A stretch of DNA of 64,000 nt from Adlercreutzia murintestinalis (GCF_943192905.1 NZ_CALPCC010000004.1:1-64000); one strand, 5' to 3'; positions 19,022-29,047 are shown, counted from the stretch's first letter. Numbers and translations: made by a program. Notes: generated from the sequence alone by a model not told the origin.

Positions 19022-20083
19022 ATGCCAAGGAGCAGTTTGGCCACAAGGAACAACATCGTCACGTTTGAAGAGGCGCGCCGATCAGCGAAGCGGCGCCGAC
19101 CTGCCGTTTCTGGGTCAGTCTCTGTTTCCGAATATGCGGTCACCACCAAACTTGAAGAGAAGAAGTCGACGCGTGGCATGCGCACGCGCAAACGTGTTCA
19201 TGCTGAGAAAGCGCCGGTCGAGAAGGCATCTGCGCGCACGACGGCTGTCAGCGCCTCGACGAGTGCGCGCCTCGCAGCAACCAGCGCCCCGACGAACATG
19301 CTCACGCGCATCGTTTCGGCAGGGCGCAAGCACGTCGCATCCGGTGCTGCGCGCGCTGAGGCACCCGCGCCTGAGCGCAGCGCCACTCGCACGTCGCAAA
19401 CGGCGCGAACAGAGATGCGCAGCACTGCGCACGAATCGGCAAAGCGCTCCAACAAAGAGGCAGCCAAGCGCCGCCGCGGCAAAGCCCGTGCCGAGAAGAA
19501 GTTCACGAAGCTCTACGGCAAAGGCGAGGCGAGCGCGTCCGCTTCGAACTCGGAGGGCGGCCCGCGCGCGGCGGTGTATCAGGCCAAGATGGGCGCAAAG
19601 CATCGCAAAGCGGCGCAGGCGTTGCAGCAAAAGGCCGCTCAAGGCATCTCGGCCGCATCCGGCTTCATCGGCGGCATCACGCTGCCCGATCTCAAGGCGC
19701 TGCCCAAGCGCACGGTGCGCATCTTGACGGTCATCGGATGCGCTGCGTTTCTGACGTTCATGCTGTACGCGCCAGCGCAGCAATGCTACCAGCAGGTGCG
19801 CGAGCGCGACCGGGTGGCTGCCGAGTACGCAGCGGTCATGGACCGCAACCAGGCGCTGGCTGATTCGGTGGATATGTTGCAAACCGAAGAGGGCATCGAG
19901 GACAAGGCGCATGCTGAATACGGCATGGTGAAGGATGGCGAAGAGGCCGGCAGTGTCAGTGGCATCGACGTACAGAGCAGCACCGATTTCGTGGCGAACG
20001 TGGTGCCGGGAGGCGTAGCGGCGCCTGATACCTGGTATTCCGGCGTGCTCGATCTGCTCTTTGGGTATTCCAATCCGCAATGA
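19022..20083 (+). CDS. DivIC/FtsB-like septum formation initiator with long basic N-terminus
   Basis: 353 residues. About 230 N-terminal residues are Ala/Arg/Lys/Ser-rich and look disordered. One membrane helix (ILTVIGCAAFLTFMLYAPA, about 240-258) follows, then a coiled coil (about 260-290) and a short extracytoplasmic tail. That topology matches the FtsB/DivIC family of divisome proteins, which normally are only about 100-150 residues. The start is uncertain: ATG 19022 lacks an SD, while TTG 19037 has AAGGAG four nt away. It overlaps the next gene by 4 nt. Confidence 0.75.
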   Translation: MPRSSLATRNNIVTFEEARRSAKRRRPAVSGSVSVSEYAVTTKLEEKKSTRGMRTRKRVHAEKAPVEKASARTTAVSASTSARLAATSAPTNMLTRIVSAGRKHVASGAARAEAPAPERSATRTSQTARTEMRSTAHESAKRSNKEAAKRRRGKARAEKKFTKLYGKGEASASASNSEGGPRAAVYQAKMGAKHRKAAQALQQKAAQGISAASGFIGGITLPDLKALPKRTVRILTVIGCAAFLTFMLYAPAQQCYQQVRERDRVAAEYAAVMDRNQALADSVDMLQTEEGIEDKAHAEYGMVKDGEEAGSVSGIDVQSSTDFVANVVPGGVAAPDTWYSGVLDLLFGYSNPQ

Positions 20084-21057
20084 TGGATGACACGCATACC
20101 ACCGGCCTGCGTGATGGGCGCTATGCCGCCATCGACATCGGCACGGTGACCTGCCGCATGATGGTGGCAGATGTTCGCGCGGGTCGTCTTGAAGTGCGCA
20201 CGAAGGAGTACTGCATCACCAATCTGGGCGAAGGTGTTGATGCGACGCATCGGTTGCGGCCTGAGGCCATGCAACGGGTCGAAGAGGCGCTGCGAACGTT
20301 TCTGGCGGTTCGCGCACGCTACGAGGTGCCGCGGTGCAACGCCATGGTCGTGGCCACTTCGGCTGTCCGTGATGCTGAGAATGCGGATGCGTTTCAGGAG
20401 ATGCTCGCCCGCTTGGGCTTGCCGTTGCGCGTGATCAGCGGTGCCGAAGAGGCGGCGCTCACCTTCGCGGGCGCGACGGCCGCGTTCGCAGGTCAGCGCG
20501 TGATGGTGGTGGATGTGGGCGGCGGCTCCACGGAGCTTTCCATCGGGCGTGCGGGCGCATCTGCCGAGGTTGCGCATTCGTTCGACATTGGCTGCCGCCG
20601 AGCTACCGAGCGTTTCCTTCACGCTGACCCGCCCTCGCGCGCACAGCTGGAAGCGACACGCGCCTGGATGCAGACTGCGTTCGACGCGTGGCTTGCGGGG
20701 GTGCGCGGGCAGGGCATCGCGCCAGCGGATCGTATGATCGCGGTGGCGGGCACTGCCACAACGGCGGTGAGCATTCGCGAGCAGATGGCGGTCTATGACA
20801 GCGAACGGGTGGATGGCGCGCGCGTGTCGGCGATTGAGCTGCGCGACATCGCCGAGCGTTTGGCGGCGCTGCCCCTGGCGCAACGTCGGCAGGTGGTGGG
20901 TTTGGACCCAGGCCGCGCGCCCGTCATCGTAGCGGGCATGTTGATTCTCGAATCTGTGATGCATGCGGCCCAGATGGACGCGTTTACCGTCAGCGAATCG
21001 GATATACTGGATGGCATGATCCTGCGGCTTGCAGCTGAGGCAGCCGAGCAGCCCTGA
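20080..21057 (+). CDS. Ppx/GppA-family phosphatase
   Basis: 325 residues of the ASKHA fold. AAIDIGTVTCRMMVADV near 11-27 and VVDVGGGSTELSIG near 145 are the two phosphate-binding motifs. The length fits the short actinobacterial two-domain form. It would hydrolyse inorganic polyphosphate or the 5'-phosphate of pppGpp; the two cannot be separated by sequence. The ftsB-like/ppx pairing is common in actinobacteria. The start overlaps the previous stop (ATGA). Confidence 0.92.
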   Translation: MMDDTHTTGLRDGRYAAIDIGTVTCRMMVADVRAGRLEVRTKEYCITNLGEGVDATHRLRPEAMQRVEEALRTFLAVRARYEVPRCNAMVVATSAVRDAENADAFQEMLARLGLPLRVISGAEEAALTFAGATAAFAGQRVMVVDVGGGSTELSIGRAGASAEVAHSFDIGCRRATERFLHADPPSRAQLEATRAWMQTAFDAWLAGVRGQGIAPADRMIAVAGTATTAVSIREQMAVYDSERVDGARVSAIELRDIAERLAALPLAQRRQVVGLDPGRAPVIVAGMLILESVMHAAQMDAFTVSESDILDGMILRLAAEAAEQP

Positions 21058-21133
21058 ACACGGGGCGGCATGTTCAGATGTGCACCGCAGCGGCAATCGT
21101 TTACGCATACAATGCACAAGCCAGATGAGGACT

Positions 21134-22189
21134 ATGAGAACAGCAAGCGAGCTTCTGAATACCGCGACAGAACCCTTCGACAGCTTCGAGGCCTATCTCG
21201 ATTGCTACGCCGAAGATGTGGGAGAATTGGTGAATCAGTACATCCAGCGGGGCAGCCATCCCGATATGGACCGCTATCTCTACGATCCGCTGATGACGTA
21301 CAGCAAGAATGGCGGCAAGCGCCATCGACCGCTGATCACGTTCGCGGCATGCCTGGCGGTGGGGGGAGATGTTGATCGCGCCACCTCGGCGGCAGCGTCC
21401 GTCGAGCATTTCCACACCGCCGCGCTCATTCATGATGATATCGCCGACGAGGCCGAGATGCGTCGCGGTGAGCCATGCCTGCACCTGACGGAGGGTGAGG
21501 GCCTTGCCATCAACATGGGCGATTTAGCATTGGCGCTGGCGGTGGGCCCGGTGATCGACGACCCGCTGCTGGATGATACGCAGAAGATACGCGTTACCAG
21601 CGAGCTCATCACCATGACGCGCCGCACGGTGGAAGGCCAGGCCATGGACATCGGTTGGGCGCGCGATGGTCGCTACGATATCACGCCTGAGGATTATCTG
21701 GTGATGGCCACGCATAAGACCGCGCACTATTCCGGCGCGGTGCCATTGGCGATCGGCGCCATCGTGGGAGATGGCACCGAAGAGCAGATACAGGCGTTGC
21801 GCGACTATGGCCTGCGCACGGGCTTGGCGTTCCAGATACAGGACGATCTGCTGAACCTGGTGGGGGCCGAAGAGGCCACGAAGAAGGATTTTCGCAGCGA
21901 TATCACCGAGGGCAAGCGCACGCTGATGGTGGTGCATGCGCTCCAGCATCTGGACGGCGCACCGCGCGCTCGGCTCATCGAGATACTCTCATCGAAGGAG
22001 CGGCAGCCCGAGGGGCTGGCCGAAGCGGTCGAGCTGATGGAGCATGCCGGGTCCATTTCGTATGCGCGCGAATACGCCGAGGGGCTTACCGACAGCACCA
22101 AGGGACACCTGATCGAAGTGGTGGCGCCGAGCCCTGCGCGCGATCTGCTCATCGGCATGGCTGACTGGTTCGTGAAGAGATTGAAATAG
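21134..22189 (+). CDS. Polyprenyl diphosphate synthase
   Basis: 351 residues from ATG 21134, with GAGG just upstream; an in-frame ATG at 21125 is possible. It builds trans-polyprenyl diphosphates for quinones or carrier lipids. Motifs: GGKRHRP near 60, first aspartate-rich motif DDIADEAEMRRG near 105, and second motif as DDLLN near 236. The second motif normally reads DDxxD, so its last aspartate is Asn here; that may alter metal binding or product length. Product chain length cannot be told from sequence. Confidence 0.9.
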   Translation: MRTASELLNTATEPFDSFEAYLDCYAEDVGELVNQYIQRGSHPDMDRYLYDPLMTYSKNGGKRHRPLITFAACLAVGGDVDRATSAAASVEHFHTAALIHDDIADEAEMRRGEPCLHLTEGEGLAINMGDLALALAVGPVIDDPLLDDTQKIRVTSELITMTRRTVEGQAMDIGWARDGRYDITPEDYLVMATHKTAHYSGAVPLAIGAIVGDGTEEQIQALRDYGLRTGLAFQIQDDLLNLVGAEEATKKDFRSDITEGKRTLMVVHALQHLDGAPRARLIEILSSKERQPEGLAEAVELMEHAGSISYAREYAEGLTDSTKGHLIEVVAPSPARDLLIGMADWFVKRLK

Positions 22190-22208
22190 ACAACAGGTAG
22201 GCGACGAT

Positions 22209-23102
22209 ATGGCGGCGATGGATTCTATCAAGCGCGGCGACACGGGAGCGGCGGTTGAAGATGTGCAGGAGCGCTTGGCGTTGCTGGGACTGCTCGCACC
22301 CGAGGCGGTCAGCGGCGTGTTCGACGAGGCCACCGCGAAGGCGTTGAGCGCGTTTTGCCGCGCGCAGGACATGCCCCCTTGTGACGAGGTGACCAGCAAG
22401 GTATGGGCGGCGCTGGTGGATGCCACCTATCATATGGGTGACCGTACGCTGTACCTGCGCATGCCTTACTTACATGGCAACGACGTGCTGGAATTGCAGC
22501 GGGCGCTGGGCGCGCTCGGGTTCGCCTGCGGGGCAGATGATGGCATCTTCGGTGCCATCACCGAGATGGCGCTGCGCAAGTTCCAGGTGAACATGGGCCT
22601 GCCCTCCGATGGCATCGCGGGCGCCTACACGTTCGCGGCGCTGCGCCATCTGGAGCATTCCTGGGCCGGCAAGGAGCCGCCTCACGCCACGCGCAGCTTG
22701 GGTTTCGCGCGCGCCGCTGATGTGCTCGAGGCTCATGCGCTTTGCCTGTTCGGCACCGACAGCTTCACGCGCGAAGTGGCGCAGCGCATGTCGAATCTGG
22801 CGCTTGCCACCAATCCGGCATCGCGCATCGTCAGCGCTGACGCGCTTTCAGTGGCGCCTGACGAGGACATGCTGCTGGTGCAGATCGCCTTGGAGCCGGG
22901 AGAAGATGCGGTGCCTGAGGTGATCTACGACGAAGAGACGCTGCCACGTCGGTTGTCAGCGGCCATTCAGACCGCGCGTGCCGCGAAACCGCTGCGCGTG
23001 AAGGTGGTGCTGCCGGGGCCAAGCTGGATGGATGCGGGCGAGCAGCGCTCGGCCCAGCACTATGCCATCACGCTTCTGGATGGGCTGTGCGCCGTGCTGT
23101 AG
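22209..23102 (+). CDS. Peptidoglycan-binding domain protein
   Basis: 297 residues. Two PG_binding_1 repeats, about 5-70 (IKRGDTGAAVEDVQERLALLG) and 78-145 (LHGNDVLELQRALGALGFACGADDGIFG). The C-terminal half is not clearly an amidase: residues 160-297 keep only scattered similarity to N-acetylmuramoyl-L-alanine amidase layouts and lack an obvious zinc triad. No signal peptide is seen, so it may act in the cytoplasm like CwlM of mycobacteria. Two possible ATGs (22209, 22218). Confidence 0.75.
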   Translation: MAAMDSIKRGDTGAAVEDVQERLALLGLLAPEAVSGVFDEATAKALSAFCRAQDMPPCDEVTSKVWAALVDATYHMGDRTLYLRMPYLHGNDVLELQRALGALGFACGADDGIFGAITEMALRKFQVNMGLPSDGIAGAYTFAALRHLEHSWAGKEPPHATRSLGFARAADVLEAHALCLFGTDSFTREVAQRMSNLALATNPASRIVSADALSVAPDEDMLLVQIALEPGEDAVPEVIYDEETLPRRLSAAIQTARAAKPLRVKVVLPGPSWMDAGEQRSAQHYAITLLDGLCAVL

Positions 23103-23113
23103 AATGAACGTGT

Positions 23114-23197
23114 GGGGGCGTGGTGGAATGGCAGACACCGAGGTCTTAAAAACCTCTGCCGCAAGGCGTGCGGGTTCGAGTCCCGCCGCCCCTACCA
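23114..23197 (+). tRNA. tRNA-Leu (anticodon UAA)
   Basis: 84 nt with encoded CCA (23195-23197). The acceptor stem GGGGGCG pairs with CGCCCCT with one G-U. The anticodon stem GAGGT/ACCTC encloses the loop CTTAAAA, giving anticodon UAA. The long variable arm (GCC-GCAA-GGC) marks a class II tRNA, and the T arm is GCGGG-TTCGAGT-CCCGC. It reads UUA, a rare codon in this GC-rich genome. Confidence 0.95.
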
Positions 23198-23234
23198 ATC
23201 TTTGATCGTATCTGCTGCGTAAGGAAGGATGCTC

Positions 23235-23723
23235 ATGCGCGAGATGCCGCACGAAATGTTGGACCCCAAGATCAAGAACGTGTGGCGCATCAACGATGCC
23301 ATCTGGATCGTGGTGTGCTTTCTGGCTTGCTTCGTCCCGTTCGTCATCGTGGCCAGCAGCGAAGATGGATCGTGGGCCATGGTGGTCATGGCGGTCATCG
23401 CTGCGCTGTTCGCGGTGTTCGCCATCATCTTCTTGGTCGTGCTGCCGCCGATTCGCTATGCGCGTTGGCGCTACGAGATGTCAAGCGATTTCCTTGATAT
23501 CGCGCGGGGCATCATCTGGCGCAAGCGCTTCGTGATCCCGTTCATTCGTGTGCAGAATACCGACACGCGCCAGGGGCCCATCATGCGCGCGTTCGGGCTA
23601 TCAAGCGTTACCGTGGCAACGGCAGCGGGCGAGCATGAGATACCCGGCATCAGCACAGCGCAGGCCGAACAGCTGCGCGATCGTGCGGCCGAGTTGGCTC
23701 GCATTGCGCGTGAGGATATCTAG
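23235..23723 (+). CDS. Bacterial PH-domain membrane protein (YdbS-like)
   Basis: 162 residues from ATG 23235, six nt after AAGGAAGG; an ATG at 23229 is too close to it. Two adjacent membrane helices (about 20-75) precede one bPH2 (DUF304) domain with RYEMSSDFLDIARGIIWRKRFVIPFIRVQNTDTRQGPIMRAFGL-type sequence. B. subtilis YdbS/YdbT pairs are linked to resistance to antibacterial compounds, but the biochemical role is unknown. It abuts its YdbT-like partner. Confidence 0.88.
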   Translation: MREMPHEMLDPKIKNVWRINDAIWIVVCFLACFVPFVIVASSEDGSWAMVVMAVIAALFAVFAIIFLVVLPPIRYARWRYEMSSDFLDIARGIIWRKRFVIPFIRVQNTDTRQGPIMRAFGLSSVTVATAAGEHEIPGISTAQAEQLRDRAAELARIAREDI

Positions 23724-25724
23724 ATGACGAGCGCATACAACGAGAAATACGGTACGGCCGCTATGCCTGCGTCCACACCGCAGCCGGAGCAGGCGCCGGT
23801 GATGCCAGCGGTAGGCGAGCAACCGGTCGTTCAGCCGCCGGTGCCCGCACAGCTGGGACAGGCGACGCGCTCGGCGCAATCGGCGCAACCCATTCAGCCG
23901 TTCGGGCAGGAAGGCGGCCTTCCCGCCTATCATGTGCATCACAGCTACATTTGGCTCGGCACCATCCGCGCGCTGCTGGCTGTCTTCTTTGTGTTGATGA
24001 TCTCGTCGTTCTCATCGGTGGCGGCGGTGGTGGACGAGATCGGCTACTCCGGCATCGGCATGGTGGGCGTGGTGCTCGGCGGCACGGGCGTGTTGTTCCT
24101 CATCTTCGTGGGGCTGGTGGTGCTGGTGCACGTGCTGGCGTACAAGCGCCTGTACTTCACGCTGGGGCCGAACGAGTTCAGCTTGTATAGCGGCATCATC
24201 ACGAAGAAGCGCGTGCATGTGCCCTACGATCGCGTGCAGTCAGTCGATGCGCGCGCCAGCTTGATCCAGCGCGCATTCGGCGTGCGCAACGTGTTCATCG
24301 ACACGGCTGGTGGCGCGTCGAACAAGGCGGTGCTGATACCGTACGTGACGAAAGCGCAAGCCGAGTGGCTGACCGCCGAGCTATACGCTCGCAAGCGCCA
24401 AGCGCTACAACCGCACGCCGCTCCGGTACCAGCTGCGGCGGTGGCTACCATGCAGGCGCACGGCGCACAGTCAGAGGCGAGCGCTGGGGCGCAACCCGGT
24501 GCGGTGCCGCGACCTGCCAACGTGCTCGACTATGGCAAGCAGGCATGGGATGAAGTGGGCGGCGTGTTCGCGGGTGCGCCCCAGCAGGAAATGACCCCAC
24601 GCTACGAATACGGTCTGACGAATGCGCAGTTGTTCTTGGCGGGCATGTCCAGCAACACCTCGTTCGTGCTGCTGGTGGTGGGATTCATGGCGGGCGTGGG
24701 CCAGCTCTTTCAGTTCGCGAGCGATCTCTTCCCCGAGCAGACCGGTCAGGTAGAGCAGACGGTGGGGACGCTCGTTGCGCAGGGGGCCGATCCGCTGATG
24801 AGCACCGGCATCGCGTTGTCCGTCGTGGGCATTTTGGTCGTGCTCGCCCTCTTCTGGCTTCTGTCGGCAGTGGGTCAGTGCATCAACTATGGCGGGTTCC
24901 GCGCGCGCCGCGTGGGGGATCGCGTTGAGGTGGAGCATGGTCTGTTGCAGCACACGCGCCAGAGCATCAGCATCCAGCGCGTGCAGGCGGTCGTGGTGAA
25001 GCAGTCGGTCATTCGCCGACTGATCGGCTATTGCGAGGTGTCGCTCGACAAGATCGACGCGGCTGCCTCGGATGATGCGGGCCAGCAGAAGAACAGCCTC
25101 AACGCGACCGGGGTGGTCGTGCATCCGTTCTGCAAGCTGGCCGATGTGCCAGGCATCTTGCAGGGCCTGGTGCCCGAGTATGCGGGTATTCCGCAAGGGC
25201 GCACGCCCGTGGCACCGGTGGCGCTGCGGCGCGGCATCATTCGTCGCTGCATCGTCCAGGGCGGCGGCTTCTGGCTGGCCGTGATCGTGGCGGTGTTGCA
25301 AGCGGTGGTGAACATGGTGTTCGCACCCGAGGCCGGGCTCACCACGAATACGGCGGAGGCGGACGCGGTGTTCGTGGGGTGGTGCAACATCATTTGCACG
25401 GGCCTGTACGTGGTGGCCGCTATCGTGTTCGTTCTTGAGCTGATAAGTGCATTGCGCTGGGCGCGCGAGTCGGGCTTCGCGGTGAATCGCCAGTTCATGA
25501 AGGTGGTCAATGGCGGCTTGTCGCGCGAAGAGCGCAGCTTCCCGCGCGCCAAGATCCAATACGGCTACACGCGTACCAATCCATTCCAGCGCCTGTCCCA
25601 GGTGGCTACGCTGAACGCGCGCACGGCCGCGGGCGTGGGCGGCACGACCATCACGTTGTGGGACGTGTCGGCAGAGGATGCGGCTGCGTGGCTCGCGTGG
25701 CTCGAGCCGCGTCGGCAGGCATAG
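23724..25724 (+). CDS. Multi-PH-domain membrane protein (YdbT-like)
   Basis: 666 residues. A Pro/Gln/Ala-rich N-terminus of about 60 residues comes first, then pairs of membrane helices, each followed by a bPH2 domain. The PH domains lie at about 145-225, 390-480 and 580-660, each carrying a 'YDRVQSVDARASLIQRAFGV'-type core. The three-domain layout matches YdbT and implies a membrane complex with the preceding gene. The stop codon is part of a 15-bp tandem repeat. Confidence 0.88.
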   Translation: MTSAYNEKYGTAAMPASTPQPEQAPVMPAVGEQPVVQPPVPAQLGQATRSAQSAQPIQPFGQEGGLPAYHVHHSYIWLGTIRALLAVFFVLMISSFSSVAAVVDEIGYSGIGMVGVVLGGTGVLFLIFVGLVVLVHVLAYKRLYFTLGPNEFSLYSGIITKKRVHVPYDRVQSVDARASLIQRAFGVRNVFIDTAGGASNKAVLIPYVTKAQAEWLTAELYARKRQALQPHAAPVPAAAVATMQAHGAQSEASAGAQPGAVPRPANVLDYGKQAWDEVGGVFAGAPQQEMTPRYEYGLTNAQLFLAGMSSNTSFVLLVVGFMAGVGQLFQFASDLFPEQTGQVEQTVGTLVAQGADPLMSTGIALSVVGILVVLALFWLLSAVGQCINYGGFRARRVGDRVEVEHGLLQHTRQSISIQRVQAVVVKQSVIRRLIGYCEVSLDKIDAAASDDAGQQKNSLNATGVVVHPFCKLADVPGILQGLVPEYAGIPQGRTPVAPVALRRGIIRRCIVQGGGFWLAVIVAVLQAVVNMVFAPEAGLTTNTAEADAVFVGWCNIICTGLYVVAAIVFVLELISALRWARESGFAVNRQFMKVVNGGLSREERSFPRAKIQYGYTRTNPFQRLSQVATLNARTAAGVGGTTITLWDVSAEDAAAWLAWLEPRRQA

Positions 25725-25754
25725 CGTCAGCAGGCAGAGCGTCCGCAGGCAGAA
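25710..25754. repeat. Three 15-bp tandem repeats spanning a stop codon
   Basis: CGTCGGCAGGCATAG, CGTCAGCAGGCAGAG and CGTCCGCAGGCAGAA run head to tail. The first encodes the last residues and TAG of the PH-domain protein. The rest of the gap to 25966 holds the leuC promoter region and no gene. Confidence 0.85.
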
Positions 25755-25899
25755 GGAACGCGGGCGCATTCCGCATATCCAAAGCAGAGAGGCATGTCTC
25801 GTTGAGCGACGGGCAGGAGGTCGTGTGGCGAGCGCCAGAAGGCGCACTCGTCGAAGCGGGACCTTGCGGTGGCGGCTGTTCGGAGTTTCTGCTACAGCG

Positions 25900-25930
25900 C
25901 ACTGCTTCCTGCGGTGTGCAGTGGTAGAAT
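25900..25930 (+). promoter_or_regulatory. Putative leuC promoter with palindromic operator
   Basis: TAGAAT (25925-25930) is a good -10. Just upstream, CACTGC (25900-25905) and GCAGTG (25918-25923) form an inverted repeat that would overlap RNA polymerase binding. The regulator is unknown. Confidence 0.4.
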
Positions 25931-25966
25931 CTCCACCACACAACAGAGTTTGAATGGAGGTTGCTT

Positions 25967-27232
25967 ATGGCGCGTGCCATGACCATGGCAGAGAAGATCC
26001 TCGCGGCCCATGCCGGGCTTGATGAAGTGGAACCAGGACAGTTGATCGAATGCGACCTTGACCTGGTGCTGGCAAACGACGTAACGGCACCCATCGCCAT
26101 TCGCACGGCCACCGAGATAGCGGATGCGGTGTTCGATCCGCAGCGCGTTATCCTCGTGCCCGACCACTACGTTCCCAACAAAGATATCAAGAGCGCCGAA
26201 CAGGCCAAGATCGTGCGCGATTTCGCACATGCGCAGGGCATCACGCACTTTTACGAAGTGGGCTGCATGGGCGTTGAGCATGCGCTGCTGCCCGAGCAGG
26301 GCGTGGTCGGCGCGGGCGATCTGATCATCGGTGCCGACAGCCATACCTGCACCTATGGCGCGCTGGGCGCGTTCAGCACCGGCGTGGGTTCCACCGATGC
26401 GGGCGTGGGCATGGCGACGGGCAAGGCGTGGTTCAAGGTGCCCGAGACCATCAAGTTCGTGGTGGACGGCCAGTTGGCACCGGGCGTGACCGGCAAGGAC
26501 GTCATCTTGCACATCATCGGCATGATCGGCGTGGATGGCGCGCTGTATAAGGCCATGGAGTTCACCGGCAGCGCTATCGAGGCGCTTCCCATGGATGAGC
26601 GCATGTCCATCTCCAACATGGCCATCGAGGCGGGTGGCAAGGCGGGCTTGATCCCGGTGGACGACGTCACGCGCGCGTATATGGATGGTCGCGTGGAGCG
26701 GCCCTCTACCGAATACCATAGCGACGCGGATGCGGAATATGCCGATGTCATCCACATCGATGCGGCCGACATCGTGCCCACCGTGGCCTTCCCGCATTTG
26801 CCCAGCAATACGCGCCCGGTCGCTGAGGCGCGTGAGGTGCGCATCGATCAGGCGGTCATCGGCAGCTGTACGAATGGGCGCTTGGACGATATGCGTCAGG
26901 CGGCCGAGGTGCTGCGCGGACGCACGGTGCATCCCGATGTGCGTTGCATCATCATCCCCGCCACGCAGCAGGTGTATCGGCAGTGCATCGAAGAGGGGCT
27001 GATGGACGTGTTCCTTGATGCCAACTGCGCTGTGAGCACGCCCACCTGCGGTCCGTGCTTGGGCGGGTACATGGGTATTCTGGCCGCAGGCGAGAGAGCC
27101 ATCGCCACGACGAATCGCAACTTCGTCGGCCGCATGGGCGACCCCACCAGCGAGGTGTATCTGTCCAGCCCTGCGGTGGCCGCTGCGAGCGCGGTGTTGG
27201 GGCACATCGGCCTGCCCACTGACTTGGACTAG
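25967..27232 (+). CDS. leuC: 3-isopropylmalate dehydratase large subunit
   Basis: 421 residues from ATG 25967, six nt after GGAGG; the length is that of the shorter LeuC2-type subunit. It isomerises 2- and 3-isopropylmalate in leucine synthesis, with a [4Fe-4S] cluster. The substrate motif [23 protein letters not shown] is near residue 125, and cluster cysteines include CTNG near 303 and CGPC near 362. It needs LeuD, encoded next. A homoaconitase or citraconate hydratase role is possible from family overlap, but leuB linkage argues for leucine. Confidence 0.95.
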   Translation: MARAMTMAEKILAAHAGLDEVEPGQLIECDLDLVLANDVTAPIAIRTATEIADAVFDPQRVILVPDHYVPNKDIKSAEQAKIVRDFAHAQGITHFYEVGCMGVEHALLPEQGVVGAGDLIIGADSHTCTYGALGAFSTGVGSTDAGVGMATGKAWFKVPETIKFVVDGQLAPGVTGKDVILHIIGMIGVDGALYKAMEFTGSAIEALPMDERMSISNMAIEAGGKAGLIPVDDVTRAYMDGRVERPSTEYHSDADAEYADVIHIDAADIVPTVAFPHLPSNTRPVAEAREVRIDQAVIGSCTNGRLDDMRQAAEVLRGRTVHPDVRCIIIPATQQVYRQCIEEGLMDVFLDANCAVSTPTCGPCLGGYMGILAAGERAIATTNRNFVGRMGDPTSEVYLSSPAVAAASAVLGHIGLPTDLD

Positions 27233-27258
27233 GCGAAGACGGATCGGAGGGAGAGAGA

Positions 27259-27753
27259 GTGGAATTCAAAGGCAACGCATTCCGGTATGGGCGCGATATT
27301 GACACCGATGTCATCATCCCGGCGCGCTACCTCAATACATCGGATCCGGCCGAGCTGGCCAAGCACTGCATGGAGGATCTGGACACCACCTTCGTCGAGC
27401 GCGTGCAGCCTGGCGATATCATCGTGGCCGACGAGAACTTCGGGTGCGGTAGCAGCCGCGAGCATGCACCGATCGCCATCAAGGCGGCCGGCGTGGATGC
27501 GGTCATCGCGAAGAGCTTCGCCCGCATCTTCTATCGCAATGCCATCAATACGGGGCTGGCTATTCTGGAATGCCCCGAGGCGGCGGACGCTATCAGCGAA
27601 GGCGACGTGGTGCGCGTGGACACCGAGACGGGCACCATCACCGATGAGACCACGGGGGCAACGTTTCAGGCGCAGCCATTCCCGCCGTTCATCGCCGAGA
27701 TCATCGAGAAGGGCGGACTGGTGAACCGCTGGAAGGAGAAGCTGGCCAATTGA
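27259..27753 (+). CDS. leuD: 3-isopropylmalate dehydratase small subunit
   Basis: 164 residues, GTG start behind GGAGGGAG. The small swivelling domain has [16 protein letters not shown] near 9-24 and [10 protein letters not shown] near 59-68, which hold the catalytic loop. It fits the short LeuD of the LeuC2 class. It lies 26 bp after leuC. Confidence 0.95.
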   Translation: MEFKGNAFRYGRDIDTDVIIPARYLNTSDPAELAKHCMEDLDTTFVERVQPGDIIVADENFGCGSSREHAPIAIKAAGVDAVIAKSFARIFYRNAINTGLAILECPEAADAISEGDVVRVDTETGTITDETTGATFQAQPFPPFIAEIIEKGGLVNRWKEKLAN

Positions 27754-27839
27754 TCTTTGGCGAGCACGTGATGTGCCTCAGGGCCATGCTCTCGCTGCTC
27801 GCTTCGCTCGTGCGCTTCGTTGGCTTCATGCATTCATGC

Positions 27840-27855
27840 AGCGCTTTGCGCTTTT
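27840..27855 (+). terminator. Small terminator after leuD
   Basis: AGCGC (27840-27844) and GCGCT (27848-27852) around TTT, followed by TTT. The short stem suggests only partial termination before leuB. Confidence 0.4.
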
Positions 27856-27868
27856 AAAGTTTGTGTTC

Positions 27869-27900
27869 AGGCGACCTTTCAGCACATTATGTGCTCGCCT
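27869..27900 (+). promoter_or_regulatory. Hairpin in the leuB 5' region
   Basis: AGGCG (27869-27873) pairs with CGCCT (27896-27900) outside an inner AGCACA/TGTGCT stem (27881-27886 with 27890-27895). It ends 17 nt before the leuB ATG and includes no classic U-tract. It may stabilise the processed leuB mRNA or control its translation. Confidence 0.4.
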
Positions 27901-27917
27901 ACGATTGGAGAAACTAG

Positions 27918-29024
27918 ATGACGACTTACAAGATATGCCTCTTGCCGGGTGATGGTATCGGCCCGGAGATCATCGCCGAAGGGTGCAAGGTGCTCGATGC
28001 GGTGGGTGCGAAGTACGGTGCGAGCTTCGAGTACACCGAAGCCGCCATCGGCGGATGTGCCATCGACGAGTTCGGTACCGCGCTGCCCGATGAAACGCTG
28101 GCGGTGGCGAAGGCAAGCGACGCGGTGCTGCTGGCCGCGGTGGGCGGTCCGAAGTGGGACACCACCGACCCTGAGCGTCCGCGTCCCGAGCAGGGTTTGC
28201 TCGGCATTCGCAAGGGCTTGGAGCTCTACACCAACCTGCGCCCGGTGCAGATATTCTCAGCGCTGTCCGAGGCGTCCACCTTGAAGCCTGAGGTGATCGA
28301 TGGTGTTGATCTGATGATGGTGCGCGAGCTGACCGGCGGCGTGTACTTCGGCATGCGTGAGCGCTTCTACGATGAAGAAGGCGCGGGTCCGAACGGCAGC
28401 AACGGCCAGCGCGCCTACGACACCATGGAGTATCGCGAGTACGAGATCGACCGCATCGCGCGCCAGGCGTTCGAGGCTGCGCGCAAGCGTCGCAACAAGG
28501 TGACCAGCGTGGACAAGGCGAACGTGCTGGAATCCAGCCGCCTGTGGCGCGAGATCGTGCATGCGATCCACGATAAGGAATACCCGGATGTGGAGCTTGA
28601 GGATATCCTGGTGGACAACTGCGCCATGCAACTGATCACGCGTCCGGCCGATTTCGACGTCATGGTCACCGAGAACATGTTCGGCGACATCCTCTCCGAT
28701 GAGGCGGCGCAGCTGACCGGGTCGCTGGGCATGCTGGCAAGCGCCAGCCTGGGCGATAGTACGGCGCTCTACGAGCCGAGCCACGGCAGCGCGCCCGATA
28801 TCGCGGGTAAGGGCATCGCCAACCCGCTGGCGCAGATTCTCTCGTGCGAGATGATGCTGCGCTACAGCTTCGATATGCAGGATGCGGCCGATGACATCCG
28901 CCGCGCGGTGACGGCTGTGTTGGATGCGGGTTGGCGCACGGGCGATATCGCCGATGCGGCCACGCCAGCTGACAAGGTGGTGGGCACGGTGCGCATGGGA
29001 GATCTGGTGGTGGAGAACCTCTAG
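27918..29024 (+). CDS. leuB: 3-isopropylmalate dehydrogenase
   Basis: 368 residues. It oxidatively decarboxylates 3-isopropylmalate with NAD+. [15 protein letters not shown] is near the start, [11 protein letters not shown] lies near 134, and the NAD-binding [14 protein letters not shown] lies near 291-304. [14 protein letters not shown] carries metal-binding aspartates. leuA and ilv genes are not in the window. The gene ends 23 bp before a strong terminator. Confidence 0.97.
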   Translation: MTTYKICLLPGDGIGPEIIAEGCKVLDAVGAKYGASFEYTEAAIGGCAIDEFGTALPDETLAVAKASDAVLLAAVGGPKWDTTDPERPRPEQGLLGIRKGLELYTNLRPVQIFSALSEASTLKPEVIDGVDLMMVRELTGGVYFGMRERFYDEEGAGPNGSNGQRAYDTMEYREYEIDRIARQAFEAARKRRNKVTSVDKANVLESSRLWREIVHAIHDKEYPDVELEDILVDNCAMQLITRPADFDVMVTENMFGDILSDEAAQLTGSLGMLASASLGDSTALYEPSHGSAPDIAGKGIANPLAQILSCEMMLRYSFDMQDAADDIRRAVTAVLDAGWRTGDIADAATPADKVVGTVRMGDLVVENL

Positions 29025-29047
29025 GCGTATCCGACAGAGTCCAAGCG

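Noticed and set aside
25755-25966. T-box leucine riboswitch before leuC
   Set aside because: The predicted leader is under 40 nt; no T-box or specifier stem.
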